A stretch of 64,000 nt of DNA from Endocalyx cinctus (Eukaryota; Ascomycota; Sordariomycetes; Amphisphaeriales; Apiosporaceae), in assembly GCA_001600455.1 (NCBI GenBank), contig BCKC01000001.1, positions 956,441-1,020,440 on the forward strand, given 5' to 3'. Both the position numbers and the translations under genes were made by a program. Shown here piece after piece: positions 48,106 through 60,765 of the stretch (its first letter is position 1; every line of letters begins with the position of its first letter). Below the pieces are notes generated by a model, which was not told where the DNA came from, did no database searches, and saw nothing but the letters and a program-made list of their open reading frames with translations.

Positions 48106-49577
48106 TCATTCAGTGTGAGGCATCGGTATCTCCCCGCTCATCATCCTATTCATCCACTCCCCGCCATCCTCCTTAAACAAGATATCGATCATGTTCCTCG
48201 TCATGCTCGCCTCCTTGGCCGAGCGCGCGAACATCTCCTCCTCGTACGCCCTCACGACGTCCAGCAGCGCCGACTCCCCCTCCGAAGCCGCGACGTGGTC
48301 GACCAGCCGGCGCCCCAGCTCGAGCGCGTCCACCATCCCCACGTTGACGCCGACGCCCGCGAACGGGCCCATCAGGTGCGCCGCGTCGCCCGCCAGCGTG
48401 ATCCCCTCCCGGGGTTCCCACCGCAACCCGACCGGCAGCATGTAGATGTTCCGCATGGCGACGACGTCGGTCATGTCGCGGTACGCGCGCTTCGCCTCGG
48501 CGAAGAAGTCGGCGAAGTGGCGCTCGAGGAACCTCTCGCGCGTCTTCTCGTCGTACCAGTCGACTTTCTTATTTTCCTGGTCGTCCTCATTGTTGTTGTT
48601 TTTGCCGCCGTCGTCGTCGTCGTCGGAATCAGGACCGGAATCGCCTAGCAGAGCCGTAGCTTTAGGCGGTCTCCGACCTTCTCCCGCCACGACGTCCGTG
48701 GTCCGCACGCCGGCGTAGCAGCGCGCGCTGCCGTCCCCGTTCCGCTGGAACATCATCGCCTTGCCTTCGCCCAAGACGAAGCAGCTGCCCTTGCCGATCA
48801 GGTCCGCAACGTGCGGCGCTTTCCGATCGACGTCGAAGATCTGCATGTCCATCATCGTGACCCCCGAGTACAGCGGTTTCGCGTCCGTGAGGTGCGGCCT
48901 GACCATGTCGCAAAAGGCGCCGTCGGCGCCCACGACGAGGTCGTAGCTCGTCTCGCTGCGAGTCCCGTCCGCGAAGATCAGGTTCCATTTATTCCTGTCG
49001 CTACCGTTCTCGCACTCTATACTGGTGACCCCTTTACTCCAGGCTACGGTACCCTCCGGTAGGCTGGCGAGGAGCAGATCTTTGAGGTCTTTACGGTCGA
49101 TCTCTGGCCGCCTGCGCTCCGGGTCTTCGGACACGCCCCCGTCCGCGTGCAGGTTCTCGTCCCGGAGGACGGTGCCGTCCGGCTTGACCAGACGTGTCGC
49201 CTCTCCTTCGGGACGGGACTTTTCTTGGAATTTGGAGAGCAAGTTGGCTGCTTCGAGGGCTTTTTGTCCCGAGTATCCGTGGACTGTGCGTCGTTAACGA
49301 CTAATTTTCGGACCTTCAAACGGATAGGTACTTGAAAGATTCCCCCTCTCCTTCCCTTCGCCAGAGATAAACCTCGGAAGGGGAAGAAAAAGAATGCATT
49401 GCGAAATAATAATGGTAAGTACTTACTATCCAAACTACCGCCTTGTGCGCGTACCGTAGCGCTGGTATCTCGCTCAAAAACAGAACTCGGGATTTCGTTG
49501 GCATGGAGGATCGCGGCGAGCATAAGGCCCACGGGACCAGCGCCTAAGATGGCAATTTTTGGGACGGTTCTCGTCAT
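48106..49577 (-). CDS. FAD-dependent monooxygenase, 442 aa
   Basis: A flavoprotein hydroxylase of the PHBH/TetX-like class. Exons 49577-49427 and 49283-48106 join in phase 1 to 442 aa. The N-terminal FAD fold has ILGAGPVGLMLAAIL and the following FERD; then the typical GSLDIHGYSGQKAL, spliced across the intron; the DG motif YDLVVGADGAFCDMVR; and the GD motif GITLAGDAAHLMGPFAGVGVNVGM. All FAD-contact motifs are intact. Between them is an unusual acidic, Asn-rich insert (GDSGPDSDDDDDGGKNNNNE, about residues 265-290). Fungal enzymes of this class hydroxylate small aromatic or polyketide-type molecules. No biosynthetic neighbour is seen. GC-rich compared with its flanks. Confidence 0.92.
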
Positions 49578-50992
49578 TCTATATAGATACTAAGAAAACT
49601 AGAGAAGAGGAAACGACGGTACTATAAGAAAGAGCTGATATAAAATAATCGAACCAAGTGTAAGTTGATATGAGATACGATGATGATTCACCTGTGTCTT
49701 CTGGAAGCGGGCTCATCGCTGGCCTTTATATAGTTAAATACTTAACAAATTCCGTCTACTCCGTATGTACTAGCCTAGGATTTACGGGGAATGTCGTAGG
49801 TTGACTCGCAGTAAGCTGTAAATCCGAACTCCTATTTTGTTGCCTAAAATAGTAGAAAGTTTCTCGTGCGACAGCTTCTTCAATACTGCGGAAATTTCTC
49901 AGTCACTTTCGATACCGTATGCCAATTGACTACCCGAGACCATTTCTATTTAGTGTTAGACGGCACCGAGGCAGTGACTCGGTATGATGGTCAGAGATTC
50001 GGGTACGAACACATCCGTTCGGCCCCGAGTCTTAGCTTGCTATTCAATGTCAGCCGCATCTTCAGTTATATATTCACGCTTAGTTGACACTGATACGGTC
50101 GAACTCTGCTACTTGCCCCAGAGATTCCCCGATAATTACAATCCCGGGCTTTTAACAGCTTCACGATACGATACTAATCACCTATACATACATGCCTGCT
50201 GATCTTACTACACCCCGCAAACCCAACAGGATAACTGAAAACAATGCATCATTCTATCTCACTACTGTATTTATGTCGTGATGAAGAGCTGCAAATTGAA
50301 TCTGCCAGTTGACAGAGAGCAGAACACCGTTAGGAGGTCGAATCCCTCATTACTTGCCCAAACAAAAGAATAGGACATAGTAAATCTCTATAATTATCGA
50401 CTTCCTCATTCATCAGCTCCCTCCTATAATCTTGGTATCATCGGACTCCCTTTTTAAAATTCAATCAATCATTCTCATGCCGACCCAGTTCCACCTTAAT
50501 CGTATTCCTCGAAGACAAAAAGTCTCTCAATAAACTACACTAGGCTATGCGTAATAACCTCCAAAATCCCGGTAGAAGTGTGTCGATGATGTTCCATTTG
50601 GGTATGGATCACCACGTAACTCGTACAATCACCAATATGACACTGGTAATTTGGTGATATCAGATCATGTACCCCCACTTGATCAAGTCAAGCGCTGCAT
50701 CTTGTTGTGAATACTACACCCCATCGAGCAGCATGGCCAGTTGCCTGTTCGCAAATGACGATGCACTGGACGAGTCCCGCCGATATTTGCTGACTGACCT
50801 TGGGGTATATTTCTTGTTTGAGTCATGCCCACCAAATCCGGATGCCAGCCATATGTCGTTCTTTAATCACGTGGCACGTATGCTTTACATAGAACCAAGT
50901 TTAACAATACATCGGTGCGGATTGACTGGGGTTCTTGCATAATATATCCGAATGGGTTTCAATCCAGTTAGAGTAGACTGTCGTGAAGTTGA
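49578..50992. other. Intergenic 1.4 kb, no supported gene
   Basis: It lies upstream of the FAD monooxygenase and downstream of GRR1. A 91-codon plus-strand frame (50667-50942) with several Cys has no signal peptide and no match I know; I do not call it. A CTACTCCGTATGTAC word is at 49756-49770. Confidence 0.5.
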
Positions 50993-53368
50993 TTACGGAT
51001 CTCCCGAGCCTTCGCCATTTGGAGGATGAGCTTGCATTCGAGCAGTGCTGGGACTTGACGACGGGCCCTGAGCACTGAATAGACCAGCACCAGCGGTGCT
51101 TGCTCCTAGATTAGCTGTTCCCGACATCGTAGCTACAGCGTCGTCTAAACTAACCGGTATGGGGTCGGCTTGTGGGATCGGAACTGCTGGACCATCAGTT
51201 GGGCCATCAGCTGGGCCATCAGCTGGAACGTTGGGATGAACATGAGGAAAGTTCATCGTGGTATTCATATTGTCCTGAAGGCCAATGTCACTGCCATCGC
51301 CCATGTCGTCATCGTCAGCCCCTTCGCCATCTTCGAGGCCGTCGATATCTGTAGTCAGACCAGTAGCTATGCCGCCTCCGGGAAGTAGTCCGTGTGGTCG
51401 TGGTCGCTCACGATGTGTCACAGTGCGATAGTGTGCGAAATCCGGCTGGTTGAAGTACTGTCTCAAGCGAGATACACCTTCACCCGAAAACACACAAAAG
51501 ACTGCTCGTTGGTGCTCGGTGAAATCTAGAAGGCTTGGTGAGCATTGATTATTCTACGAACTCCTGAATTTACTAACACGTACCTCTAGGTGCCTCGCGA
51601 CAGAAGTTATCAAGATCGTCTCGGAGGAAAGCAGGGACACCCGTCAAACTTAGGTGAGTAAGTTTAGGGCAGCAATTCAGCAACCTGATAATACTCTGTA
51701 GAACAAACTCGTGAGTAACTTGGCAAATAAATTAAGGTAACAGACTGGCAATTACCGGTAAAGTTAGATTTGTGCAATAACTGAGATGTACGCGTTCGAG
51801 GCTGCTTGTATGGTAGAACTCGTTTCCTGGAATGATATTATTCGATGCGTCGCGGCGAGGTCTGGAGCGATGATTTGCTCGGGCCAGTTCGAGGATGCTT
51901 TCGTCCGTAATGTTGCCACACCTTACCAGTCCGATTCTCTTGAGTTTGGGTAACTGTGCAAGACGCCGAACCGAGGCATCTGTCAGATGCGTGCAGCATC
52001 CGAGATCAATGTAACGAATTCGGTTGCAACAGGCAACCAGACGCTGAACAGCATTATCCGTGATCAATCGACAGTGGCCTAAGTGCACGTAGTGTAAATT
52101 CTTGCCGAGATTCGATATGGCAAAGACTGCGGCATCGGTGATATTACTGCATTTGGCTAGGACTAGATTCCGAAGTCTAGGTGCTGCCTCGATGATCTTT
52201 TGTACGGCCCTATCTGTCAACCGCGCACATGAAGTAAGGTCGAGGATGCGCAGATGTTCATATACTCGGTTAGGCGGTAAGGTAAGGAAGGCACCGTCGT
52301 CAATAAGCTCGCAGTTAGCAAGACGTAGCTCTCTGAGGGATTGTCCCCTGGCAAGGAGAGCGGCGACAGGTTCGTTACCGATATGAGAACACTGGAACAG
52401 ATCGATCTCAAGAATATTGGGGCAGTTCTCCGCGAATGCTAGCACTGCACTATCGTTAAGCTGTTCGCATTCGTTGAGTTTAAGCTAATTTGACCACGTT
52501 AGTTTTAACCTCCACAGGCACCGCAGGAAAGAGAAGAGGCGTAACAACATACTCGTTTAATATATCTACAACTCTGGGCCAACTGAACCAAGCTCTCATT
52601 GGAAATCTGGATGCAATTCGAGATATTTAAACCCTGCAGCTTCCTGCAATTTTCGGCAAGGGCAATAATCGAAGATTCGGTGATGTCGATATCGCCGGAT
52701 ATATCGAGTGCAAGAAGATTATGGCTACTTCGAACCAAGGGGATGAGACCAGAGTCCGTAAGTCCTTTGCAGTTGGTGAGGGTCAGTCTTTCGACGCGCG
52801 GACAGACGGCAAGTGGCATGACGCTGCCATCGTTCACTTTTTCCGCGAGAGCGGCAAGGTTCAGACGCTTGATGAAGTCAGTATAGGCAAAATAAGGTTC
52901 CTCAAGTGCAAGGGTAGCACAAATAGACTTGTGCTTATCCCAGGTGGTGCAGGTAGGACGATGCCAAAGAATCTCGACGACATTTCTCGCCCATCTCTTG
53001 CAGGTCAACATGCATTGTAAAAGATCAACGGGGCTATTTAAACGAGAAAATATGCTGATCAGGATTTCGCTCGGAAGTGTGGCAACAGTCGGTACACATT
53101 CCGAATCGGTAACTTGCATATCTTGAAGGTTGGGGGTCATTCCTAAGGAAGACTGCGAGTCGTTGGCTTGAAGAAAGAAATCGGATTCTTCGTTGTCGGC
53201 TGGGGCGGGGGAATTGGTAGACGACGACGATCGTGAATCTCTAGGTTCTTCCGTCATGGTGATTGCAGGTACGGGAACGGATACACCTTCGGCTTCTGCA
53301 GAAGCAGCGTTAGAGGCAGCAGAATTACGAGCGGCGATGACGTCGAGCGACGGAGCGGCAGAGCGCAT
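50993..53368 (-). CDS. grr1: F-box/LRR protein GRR1, 729 aa
   Basis: The substrate-recognition subunit of an SCF ubiquitin ligase; in yeast Grr1 links glucose sensing and cyclin turnover. Exons 53368-52553, 52484-51756, 51695-51584 and 51525-50993 join in frame to 729 aa. After a Ser/Ala-rich N-terminus comes an F-box (97-140, TLPSEILISIFSRLNSPVDL), then about a dozen cysteine-containing leucine-rich repeats (165-550; for example LRILDLTSCARLTDRAVQKI and IRYIDLGCCTHLTDASV). The segment REAPRDFTEHQRAVFCVFSG follows the repeats, as in fungal Grr1. The C-terminal 150 residues are Pro/Gly/Asp-rich with a tandem GPADGP repeat. A sugar transporter lies 8 kb away, but no linkage is implied. Confidence 0.95.
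51191..51226. repeat. 12-bp coding tandem repeat in GRR1
   Basis: Three near-exact copies of GGGCCATCAGCT encode PADGPADGPTDG on the minus strand, in the disordered tail of GRR1. It is likely to vary in copy number between strains. Confidence 0.85.
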
Positions 53369-55729
53369 TGCGAAAGAGTGACGAAAAACTCCGTACAGGG
53401 AGGATTATGGTCGTTTATAAGGACCGAGTATCGGTGATACGAAGTATTGAAATGATGGATTCGACGCAGTTTTGGATCAGAATTATGAGAATCGGCTGTA
53501 ATCAGGATGAAAATAAAATGGGGGAGTCGGCGGTCAGCGTTTCGCAGGTTGCAGACTGATTCGATCAATTTATTTCGGAATATCTGAACCCCGGGTGGGC
53601 GGTTTCGTCACACTTAAGGGATCTGCGGAGAAGAGGTCAATTTTTAGGTATCAAGGGGCGTCCTAATCAAATTCGGCGGATACGAGGTTAGGTAAAGGAA
53701 GAGTAGCGGAACGAAAAGAAATAAAAGACCTAGGTTGAAAGGTTGAATAAAGATGAGGGAAGTGCGAAATACTATGTTGGTAAATAGATACCCAAATAAG
53801 AATGAAAGGGTATGATGTGGACGCGGATTTGGATGTGGATGGTGAGATGGTGGGATGGTGGTATGTAAAGTTAAATAAATTAATAAAATTAAAGAATGAC
53901 ATAAAGCAATATACTACTTACCTTTATGAAGCCATCAGATTCAACACATTGACTTTGTTTTCTTGTTGACTATCATAATATGTGGCAGTATTCGATGGGA
54001 ATGTTGGGTAGATAGAGAAATAGATGAAAGATGATGTATGAAGACTTGTCCCTCGATGCGTGTGTTTGTTGTGGGTACGAAACAGGGAGTTTTTGGCAGG
54101 TGACGATTAGTTTGTGGTTCTTAATGGTCAGTGGGCGTGCTTATTTTATTAGGTATTGATTCTTCTTTTTTTTTTTACTTGGTTTACTATGTAATAGTTC
54201 AGCGGTTGAGTGGTTGGTTCAGTGAGTTTTTAGTACTGTAGTATCCATTCGTAGGTAGCTAATGGTCAGCTCTCTGGTGATCGGATGTCGGCGTTAACAA
54301 ATCTGATTAATTCAGACTGACCAATATCGATGATTACTTAATTAGGTATTTAAGTACAGAGTACATACAGTATAATGGATCCATTAATCCCACTAGGTAA
54401 TTTAATTAATAATAAGCTTAAAGTAGTAGGTGGTAGTAACAAAGTAGCTGAATATGCACTAGGTAGGTTATATGTTTTTAGTGGTGGGATAGAGGGCAGG
54501 AGGGGTGGAGGGGCTATCCATGGATATCTACTACTGTGTACAAAGTATATCCGCTAGCAGACTACACAGTACACAGTAAATATTCCACACTTCTCTTTCT
54601 CTTCACTTTCAGTCATACCACATACCATACCATACCATACCATACCACACCATGCCATGCCATCCATTATTTCTTCAAAAGGAAAATTTAATAATACGGA
54701 AGATGACGACGCGACCAGAAACATCGCACTCGGCTTCTTTAACTTAACCAAAGACTCACACATAGAAAATGCTACTAGCAGCAGCCATCACTTCTAATAT
54801 TATTACATGTTTACCACGCTTTAATATCGTCTCACCATATTGGCAATAATTTGGAATGAATCGTATCAGAGTCAAAACACTAACCCCAGATCAAACTAAT
54901 ACCAATATACATACATAGTATGAGTTATAAATAGTTATAGATCTAAGATCTGGCTATCTGTGGTACACTACGAGAAAGGAGACGATAAAAGGATGACATG
55001 ATAGGCCATATCCATGGATGGATTTATCTATACTTTTCGATTGAGCCATTACCAACACGCCAAACTACACAATGCTGGTCCATGGCCAATAAGAGAAAGT
55101 CGATGCATCCGATCTATTTCTCACTAGTTACTCCCGAAGCTTGTCGACTTTAACTATATAAAACTAGTCTCTTCTCATCAGCCCTATTAGACAAATCTAT
55201 ACAAGTAGTCTAGGCAGTATCTCATCAATCTTGCGTTTCATTATATGGGATAAAGGTATAATAATTATACGACCACCTGTACTAGAAACTGGACGACCAG
55301 AACGGGACCAAGACTTCGACATCGTACGCTCATCTGTGTAAAGGTGTATTCGGGGAACCCGGTCCAGCAGTCTCGCGTGCCCGGGTGGCTTCTCGACATC
55401 TGTTGCCGAAACCCTGAGAATATACCAACGAATAGCGAAAAGAAATCTGTGAAGACAATTTTAAATTTCACTTCCAAATCGCTCATTATCAGCGTTCCGA
55501 GTTGAGTGTCAGGGTTATATAATGTTATTTAGCTACCTATGCCGAGTCCAGTTTCATTATTGACAGTGCTTTAAAAGTCCTCGCTCTAAGAAGAGATAAT
55601 CAAAAAGTAAAAACAAAATCAAATGCAAATCTAGCAGTCTAGGCCCTTAGAAACCCCATGTAATGCATGAATTCCGAGACAATTTCTTCCCTAGCCCCTC
55701 TCTTACTACACCGATCATAAACATCTTAT
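53369..55729. other. 2.4 kb intergenic region, GRR1 upstream side
   Basis: No protein-coding gene could be supported. On the minus strand a GGTAAGTAGTA word near 53925 could be a 5' untranslated-region intron donor for GRR1. A CCATA-type pentanucleotide repeat lies at 54614-54662, and a poly-T tract near 54165-54176. Open frames are 60-80 codons of repeat-like composition. Confidence 0.5.
54614..54662. repeat. Pentanucleotide (CCATA)n-type repeat
   Basis: A run of CATAC/CCATA units, going over into CCATG units at the right end. Confidence 0.9.
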
Positions 55730-56095
55730 CTAGTTCTCCGCCTCCAAGCAGACGATACTTCCCACCACGACGGTGTTGGTGGAGAGGCGCGAAGGCAGAC
55801 GCTCGATGAAAGGACGGGCGCTGGACCCGTAGCCCTGGTTGTTCTGGTAAGGGATGCAGACGATGTCGCCCAGGACGGCACCCTCGAGCGCCTCGACCAG
55901 GTACAAAGTAGACACTTCGTCAAGGACGTTTGGGTTCGTGTAGACGGCGTTGATTGGCACCGTAATATTCTGGCTGGAAACGGGGGTGCCTCCCGAGAGC
56001 TTTTCCACCGTGACGCGGGCGGCAGGACCGGTTTGAGCGAAGGATAGGCCGGCGAAGGCGGCGGAGAGAAGAGCGAGAGCAGATGAAGTGTACAT
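55730..56095 (-). CDS. Small secreted protein, 121 aa
   Basis: Single exon. The first 20 residues form a clear signal peptide (MYTSSALALLSAAFAGLSFA) with an AQ cleavage site, leaving a mature part of about 100 residues. It has two Cys (IVCIPY and SIVCLEAEN) that could form one disulfide, beta-rich composition (SSQNITVPINAVYTNPNVLD), and one N-glycosylation sequon (NIT). No known domain. It could be a cell-wall or secreted effector-type protein; I cannot say which. The 5' side has a 15-base poly-A run (minus) right before the ATG. Isolated in a gene-poor stretch. Confidence 0.8.
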   Translation of the reverse strand: MYTSSALALLSAAFAGLSFAQTGPAARVTVEKLSGGTPVSSQNITVPINAVYTNPNVLDEVSTLYLVEALEGAVLGDIVCIPYQNNQGYGSSARPFIERLPSRLSTNTVVVGSIVCLEAEN

Positions 56096-59000
56096 ATTGA
56101 GAAGATGCTTTTTTTTTTTTTTTTGCTGAGAAGTTTTTGAGATTATGATTTATCAAATTTGTTGATATATGTATTGGTAAGTAATGTTCTTGGAGACTGT
56201 GGTGATGAGAATGGTAGATTTGATTGTGTTTATTTCGGTGCGAACTCATCCCCTTTTATCCTCCATCCCGTCGCCTGCTTTCCATCTTTCGCTGAAGTTT
56301 CTGATCGCCAATGAATACGAGATTTTGCCGGCCGCCATCAACAGGGTAAAAAACGAACAGCGATCTAAAATAGCAGTTTCGTATTACTAGCCATGAGCTT
56401 AAGACAGTGTATAAATTCCATACGCTCAACAACTCTTCACGATGAAGGAAACATGCTTGAAGCTTACGTCTAATCCCCGTTGGGATGCTCTTTAGCCTCG
56501 CTGGGCTGAAATGTAACGTGCCTTAGGTACCATGTGTATAGCTGTGGCAGTGTGGCATACGAAAGGCACCATGCGGCCGCTGTCGATCAGTTGCTTGTCT
56601 AGGATTCGAGAAATTATTTTAGTTTCTTATATGTAAGCGATTAACATTGCAGCAACATTACCGGTTCTTATTTATACAGCTACAGTGCCGTGTTAACCTT
56701 GCTTGCTGACTGCAACTGGTATACCGGTGGGCGGTGTCAATCAGCTATGTCTGGAGCCATTTTTTCTACGCCGATCACGCATTGTCGCGCTATTGGATTT
56801 TACTCTCAACCTCATGAATCCAAAATAAACACATGAGGACTCTACGAAAGAGTGAGACGAAATGGGACATGGATACGTGGCTGATCCTCGAAGGGTCGAA
56901 ATCCGAGCTCGCAAAAGGAGATAATACTTACATGCTTTCCCTCTCCTGATACTGACGCTCAAATCAATATATATGACTCTCTAGAAAATGTTGAAGAATT
57001 TGATTTAGAGGTCGCCTGGTCCACCGAAGGGGCGTGAAGGATGTTTCCAACGGTAAAAGCTCAGGTCGCTGCGCAGCAGTCAGAATGTTATGATCCACGG
57101 GTCCGGTAAATACGGTAAATATGGTGTAGCTGATAGAAGACGCGACTCCCGCCAGTATCGAGTTGTGCGCATGGTTGCGGTCTTAGTCTTGACGTTGATC
57201 GTTACTGTCCAGCACATCCTCCCTCTCCCTTTTCTCCCTTGTTCGCGATTGTGCAAGGGCGAACATGATGAACATTCGTTTCTTTTCTTCAGCCGAATCC
57301 CCAGTTGATCCTGACTTTGATGTAAGACGTCATTCAGACACTGTCGTACCCATCGATATGGGAGTCGAGGACGTGGGGTGTAGTTACATCTGGGATTAAA
57401 CAGCAAGCCTCAAACTCAAAGACGAATTCGCATGTTTTTTTCCCCTGATGGCAAGTTCACTGTCGCTGCCGCCATCATTGGTTTTTGCTGCTTATTAGTC
57501 GGTTCCCTACGCATAGGCCACGATTGAAGAGAGAATAAAAAAAAAAAAGGTTCAACCTCATCAACCCCTGGACTGGATATATATCCAGGCCACTTTGACT
57601 CTCCGACCACCGGAGACATAACTCATACAATATTCAATAGCCAGTCAAGGAAAAAAAAATATTGAGAAGAATTCAGGGATTGACCGGAATGACTGTTCCC
57701 GATCTTACGATATAGATATCGCATTTATGCATACAGTTGATTGAGGCTTAAGATTGGGTGCGCAGAAGGTATGGGCCCGATCTGAACAACAAGAATTTCG
57801 GGAAGTTGAGAGTTCTTTTCCGATAATCTTTTCATGAGAGTTTCTGATCTTACGATAATTAGCAGTTATCAGCATTATATAACACACCTTCACTATTCCT
57901 AGAGGTCCAAGTGTACATCGTATAACGGAGGTAATACTTATGGCGCGATGATCTTGTTGGAGGACTACCGAGGACGTAGATTTCCCGGGTACATTTTTTC
58001 TAAATCGGATCGAGATTTTCGTTGTCCTAGTTAATCTTTGACGAGCCGATCAGATATGATGATTCATAAGAGAAGCTTGATTTTTTCGGATAACGAGCGG
58101 ACACTTCTTTTCAGGACTTCGTCATCCATAGTATTGAGGCTTGGAAAAAGAAAGACGTCAATCCGAAGAAGCACCGAATGCCATTTTGATATTGCGGATG
58201 ATTGCGATAACTTCATATGCACCTAGGTGCCCGGGAGATTCGGTATGAAGAGCCAAAATTTCGAAGGAGGTCAAAATATCAGGGCTTCATGGTGCTATGG
58301 CCAATCGTCATAGGCAACTCCATTTGGCGGATAAGTGATCCCCCAGCCTATTCAAGAGGGCTTTGTTCAATTGCCAGGCCTATTGGAACTAAAAAGAGAC
58401 CTCGTTACCTGTCCTTCGTCACCGCTTATTCCATGCTCAATAAAGAATTATGGAAATATAGACCATTGCAAGATTCAATGTCGTATCCCTCACGCCTCAC
58501 CAAAGAAAACGCGGGCATACCAGTGAACGAGTTTGGGATTCTTTTAAAAGATGCTCTTTCTCACTATGAAAGTCAATACTCTGGAGAAATAGCCCGTACT
58601 CAACTAAAAAACCTAAACATATCCCATAAAGACTCGGTTTCACGATGTTTCGGCTTTTTTTTTAGCTGTGAGCTCTGTACTAAAATAAACAAGGTATCTT
58701 ATAGAAGTGTAAGTTTCTACAGTGGCTTAGATTGATCGCTTTTTTATCGCCTGTCAGTGGCCGCGCTACGTCAGAAATCCGGGAAGCCATCCAGTAGCAA
58801 GGCTTGCCCTAGTAATGTCAGGGGCTGGCAGTCTTTAATTATCGTCAAAAAGTCCCCCATTACCAAACTGGGAAATGTGTATGCAAAAAGAAAGAAAAAA
58901 GCAACGCGATCTCATTATGAAAGGACGCACCACAGATATCGACGGAAATTTTTCTTATGCCCTGCAATATGATTATGTGCAGAGTTTTCTTTCTTTTTAT

Positions 59001-60765
59001 CGTTATTCAGCTTCCACCTTGTATGATTGATTGTTCCTATATGGGTGGCTTACGCACAGCTTCAAACTCAGATACGTGATAATATGTGGTTCCGGATGTA
59101 TGGCTCAAATATCGGAGAGGGCTTTTCGTTATTAGGAATATAAATTCTCTTGGCGATATGCTGTCACTAAGATCGACCTCACAGCGGAAAACGTGCGGGA
59201 AACATATGTAACATCGTGTATCTTGCCTATCGTTGACATCCGATGTAGAAACCATCAACATGTTACCTTGGTCTTAAGAAATCATGTAGATGTAAAATAA
59301 AAAATTGGTGATAGTAACTTGACCTTCATAGTGATGAGTGAAGCGCAGAAGTAGACCAGCACCCGCTGATACAACTACACAAACGATTCCATTTGATTGT
59401 GAGGCGCTATGTCCATATGTTACTATTTGATATAATTACCCCCTACTTCATAAAGCGAGGCATAATATTCAGGTGTTTTCTAGGAGAACTGTTTTCACTA
59501 GGCGGAGGAAAACTTTTCATTTAAAATGTTGAGCATTTCAAACTGTATGGGACGACACGCTCTAAATTCTCGTCAGATAATAGGGGCTAGCAGCCTTCCG
59601 TACATAGAGTGTGAAAATATATTCAGAGTTGAATTGTTAACACTAGGTGGGACTATTATAATCACTGATGCCAACGGCTTCCTTCTTTTCCCAACCTTGC
59701 CACCAATAATCCTAACTGTGCTCTAGCCTCGATGATCCGAAATGCCTCCCAAAAAGACGCAAATACCGCTACTGGCCGAGATAGCCCGTCGCAGCCGTGA
59801 AACTGGAGCTGTGGTCTATCAATTTAACGTCACAGGCCTAATCCTGATCCACAAATTTGTCGATGGTGTACTACTACGAAGACAATTCGTAAATCCCACT
59901 CCTTGAAGTCTCAATTACACGGCATGTTGATAGACCTCACTCACAACTCGGGGAGAATATGAAGAAAGTCCGACACGGTCGTTCAAGTGTGTTGATCTCA
60001 TATGCTGTGAGGAAGTCTCACACCAGGAGGGCGCGGTCGACTGGTGCTTCACCAGAAATCCACACGGTCGGAATTTGAAGATGAGCTAAGGGGGGACAAA
60101 GGCACCGATCAGACATTTTCTGAATACCGACGCTAACTAATGAATACGAGAGATCCGAGTAACGTCGGATATGGGCTTCAGATATACACATATTCCATAA
60201 TTGTGGTATTGATGTGGACGTACGCTTTGGAACGGCGCCCAGAAACTTCTAGTAAGATATTAAGTCTTTTTTGGGGGAAAAATACTGACCATGATTATTT
60301 AGCTAATGATAATACAAGGGGCGAGTTGTTTAGGAGTATCAAAACTACAATGATTAGCCCAGGAAGAACAGAAAATATTCTAGTTTCACAAACAAATATG
60401 CCTCTGACTGTTTCAGTAGTCTCATTTGAGCTAATTCAGCTCACTAAGATCAGTATTGTGGCATATACACACACCAGCATACAGTACGGAACAGACGGCA
60501 TGAAAATAACAGCGCATTTCATGGACGAGATGATTCACTATTGTCTATCAAAAAAGCTTTTAGGTCAGGCCAATGTTGGAATCAAAAATATTGTTATAGG
60601 TAGACAAGGGATCCAGTAAACGAGATGGAGATGATCGGCTTGAAACCGCGTTTCTCTATCTATTATCAGTATACGTCATGAAAAAGACCACAAATTCATA
60701 CTGAACAAAACTTGTTGACACGCTTCATAACCATAAAGTACATCATTATACTACACATAATTAGG
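56096..60765. other. 4.7 kb gene desert with unassigned ORFs
   Basis: Four open frames deserve a mention: 58217-58735 (+, 172 aa), 59037-59261 (-, 74 aa), 59742-59906 (+, 54 aa starting MPPKKTQIPLLAEIARRS) and 60140-60619 (+, 159 aa, one hydrophobic N-terminal stretch). None has a family resemblance that I can see, and all have codons of AT-rich background type. They may be relics or chance. No transposon end or terminal repeat was found. Confidence 0.45.

Noticed and set aside
48115..48648. 177-codon plus-strand open frame, His/Arg-rich
   Set aside because: Antisense shadow of the FAD monooxygenase.
50667..50942. 91-codon plus-strand Cys-containing frame
   Set aside because: No signal peptide or domain and no supporting splice or promoter evidence.
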